Source: Thermothelomyces thermophilus ATCC 42464
Taxonomy: Eukaryota; Ascomycota; Sordariomycetes; Sordariales; Chaetomiaceae
Length of the DNA stretch: 64,000 nt
NCBI RefSeq assembly: GCF_000226095.1
Contig: NC_016473.1
Location: 5,084,001-5,148,000, forward strand
Direction: 5' to 3'
Position 1 is the first letter of the stretch. Every line of letters begins with the position of its first letter. Below the pieces are notes generated by a model that was not told the DNA's origin, did no database searches, and saw nothing but the letters and a program-made list of their open reading frames with translations. The translations under genes and the position numbers were made by a program. Shown here one piece after another: positions 61,812-64,000 of this stretch.

Positions 61812-62960
61812 ATGGCGGTCGGCACGCTCGCCCTCTTCTACCCGGTGTTCCTGCCCATGAGCGCCACGGCCATCGCCTACCTGGGCCACCGGGCGCTCTA
61901 CGTCGATTGGCGCGCCGTGCTGACGCACTTCTTCACCGGGCCGGGACGCACCAGCCGGATCCTGCTGGCCTTCTTCTTGGTCTTGAACTGGAAGAGCTTG
62001 CCACTGGCATGGACAGTACGTCGTAACCCTTTCCCGTTCGCTCACTCGATCGCTCGCTCGCTCGCTCCCTTCCCTCTTCTCGATCGCTCTTTATACTAAT
62101 GTCGAATTATACTAATGTCGAATCTTGGCCAGGTCCGCGTCTTCCATACCTTCATCTATCACATCATCCGGCGGCCCAAGAAGCTGCCCCAGCGGGCTCT
62201 CTTCCACTACGGCATCTCGGCCTCTCGCACCTCGCTCCTCGAGACCGACTACAACATCCACAAGAGCAACTCGACCTACTTTGCTGACCTGGACGTCAGC
62301 CGGTCGCACCTCGTCACCCACCTCCTTCAGCCCGGGATGCCCATCATCGGCGACAACGCCAAGCACCAGCGGGTGCGCGACAAGAACGGCAAGCTGGTGG
62401 AGGGCGCCTTCGGCATCGGGCTGGGCGCCGTCTTCTGCAGCTTCCGCCGCGAGATCGCGCCGCTGCAGGGGTACGAGATGTGGTCCCGCATCCTGTCGTG
62501 GGACCGCAAGTGGCTGTACATCGTGACGCACTTTGTCGTCAAGGGCAAGGTGCGCCCGACCGGCTGGGACGGCCGGCGCATGGGCCCGACGCGCGAGCGG
62601 GTGGTCCTGGCCGACGGCAGCGGCGAGCCCGCCGACTTCAGCAAGTACGTCATCGCCACCGCCATCAGCAAGTACGTCTTCAAGCTCGGCCGCTTCACCG
62701 TCCACCCGGCCCTCGTCATCGACGCCGCCGGCCTGCTGCCCGAGCGGCCGGGCGAGGGCTGGACGGGGGGCGAGACGGGCACGGGCACGCCCGAGGACCT
62801 CGGCGACCTGGACGAGCAGGGCGAATGGGACTGGAGACGGGTCGAGGCCGAGCGCAGGAAGGGACTGCAGTATGCCGAGCACTTTGCCGCCTTGGACGGC
62901 ACCAACTCGCTCTTTGACGGCGGGGAGGATGGCGCCGTCGGTTACTTCCCCCTGGGTTGA
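61812..62960 (+). CDS. THEM6-like thioesterase-fold protein (4HBT_2)
   Basis: Two exons, 61812-62015 and 62133-62960, joined in phase 0 (GTACGT..CCAG), give 343 residues. Residues 1-68 have an N-terminal hydrophobic anchor (TLALFYPVFLPMSATAIAYLG) and a second hydrophobic stretch (ILLAFFLVLNW). The second exon carries a hot-dog-type region: LETDYNIHKSNSTYFADLD, SRSHLVTHL, GIGLGAVFCSFRREIAPLQGYEM and WLYIVTHFV, matching THEM6-like proteins of the 4-hydroxybenzoyl-CoA thioesterase superfamily. Fungal members are often labelled capsule polysaccharide biosynthesis proteins, which is misleading. Activity is unproven; a membrane-anchored acyl-CoA thioesterase or related role is likely. The C-terminal ~60 residues are Gly/Glu-rich and variable. 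The start follows directly on the microsatellite leader. Confidence 0.85.
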
Positions 62961-63913
62961 TACTATTCAAGGGAAACGTTGCTAGACAGCGGAAGAGAGA
63001 GAGAAGGAGGGGGAGGGCCGGGGAATTAAAGGCGATGTTGTCGATATTTATAATCGTAGACATAGGTATAGATCTGCGAATAGACTAAAAGGGGGGGGGC
63101 TACCGCGCGGTGTAGTCGTCACACCTCGGGGGCTGCCTTTAATACAAGTCGGCCGTTAACGCGAGCGAAGTCCACTGCGTTTCCTCTGCATGCCCGAACT
63201 GCGTATAATTACGAATTCTTCCCACATGTCGACTCGGTGTGGCGCTGGTTTCGACACGGAGGATAGGGAAGCCCTCAGCCAGAAGCGAATTAATTTGGAT
63301 ATGTACCATTGATGGTAGACACGGCAACCCATAATTATGGATAAAGTACAAGCTGAGCCAGATGAACTAGATGCCCTGGGGAGGAAAAGAAGTCCAAGTT
63401 TCCAGCCAACGCAGGCCCCAGTTTCTATAGGTACCCAGTTCCGCGCTCATCAGGGGTGCTCTTTCCCAGGCCACATCAGGCACCATGCAATCTCAACTAA
63501 CGCACTCAGCTGATGCATCCCGACGTCCGTGAGGTAATTACACAGTGGTTGCATCCCATGCTTTCATCTGAACTTTTGCGTTGCCGCATCTCGCGTTCCA
63601 CATCCCGCACACGCCAGCGCTAGAAACCATGCATATTCATTACGAACTCGCGCATCCAGCTCCGAGCCGGGCATTGCAGCTCACTTACGCAATGGGCCGA
63701 GCGTTGATTACGTCTTCTTCAGAGTCGAGCATCCTCATATATCAAACAGACGGACGCCTTCACAATTTATTTCCCATGTCCTTATCCTCGAGCATAGCCG
63801 TCTCCTCGAATACTTACCCATCAAAATCCGACAAGCAAGAGGCGACCGCTCATAGCTCATTATCGCGTCCACACAGCAAATTCGCATCCCATTAAAGAGA
63901 ATAACATATAAAG
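62961..63913. other. Intergenic region
   Basis: 3' flank of the THEM6-like gene and upstream flank of the next gene. A short G-run lies at 63090-63098. No RNA gene or repeat seen. Confidence 0.45.
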
Positions 63914-64000
63914 ATGGCAGTCCCAGTCGACTTACACGACGACGGGGACCGCCAAGCGGCTTCTCTCGTCCCGCCGGCGGCGGCGGCGGCGCCGCGGCTG
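63914..64000 (+). CDS. Start of a gene running off the window
   Basis: ATG at 63914 opens a frame (MAVPVDLHDDGDRQAASLV then Pro/Ala) that stays open to the window end. It is preceded by AT-rich leader (AAAGAGAATAACATATAAAG). Only 29 codons are visible, so no function can be given; the GCG-run alanines suggest a low-complexity N-terminus. Confidence 0.4.
   Translation, partial: MAVPVDLHDDGDRQAASLVPPAAAAAPRL

Overview
The window looks like nuclear DNA of a filamentous ascomycete, most likely a sordariomycete (Sordariales, perhaps Chaetomiaceae-like; this placement is inference). The signs are GC-rich compact genes on both strands, short GT..AG introns, a dispersed 5S rRNA gene, homologues typical of Pezizomycotina (an Slt2/Mps1-type MAP kinase, a Fic1/Inn1-type C2 protein, a DUF3455 secreted protein), and a 13 kb AT-rich block of transition-mutated LTR retrotransposons, the mark of repeat-induced point mutation (RIP).

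Region 0-34 kb is ordinary gene space. In order it holds an arrestin-like trafficking adaptor (+), a large SP-RING SUMO-ligase-like protein (-), the U3 snoRNP protein Utp15 (+), the cell-wall-integrity MAP kinase (-), a low-molecular-weight tyrosine phosphatase (-), a KpsF/GutQ-like SIS-domain sugar isomerase (+), a WKF-domain nucleolar-type protein (-), proteasome subunit alpha-1 (+), an unrecognised four-exon gene (+), a TMEM234-like four-helix membrane protein (-), a C2-domain cytokinesis protein (+) and a secreted DUF3455 protein (-). Intron borders could be read directly for all the split genes. These are unrelated housekeeping and signalling genes with no operon-like logic.

Region 34-39.4 kb is gene-poor. 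It has a 231-bp foldback element and, at its right edge, a decayed HET-domain fragment.

Region 39.4-53.4 kb is an accessory island. It starts with an inverted LTR fragment and an apparently intact minor-type 5S rRNA gene. The island then interrupts a ~340-bp repeat whose uninterrupted second copy lies at 60.83-61.17 kb. The interrupting block contains a broken Ty1/Copia element (+) followed by a broken chromodomain Ty3/Gypsy element (-) whose two 453-bp LTRs differ only by transitions.

Region 53.4-61.2 kb is patchy: an orphan gene fragment that starts exactly where the repeat ends, a small 164-aa gene, a fossil P-loop helicase fragment with a potyvirus/hypovirus-like motif order (possibly an integrated RNA mycovirus relic), and two single-exon genes of unknown function. 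Region 61.2-64 kb returns to core gene space with a THEM6-like thioesterase-fold gene behind a long GA microsatellite, and the first bases of a gene that runs off the window.
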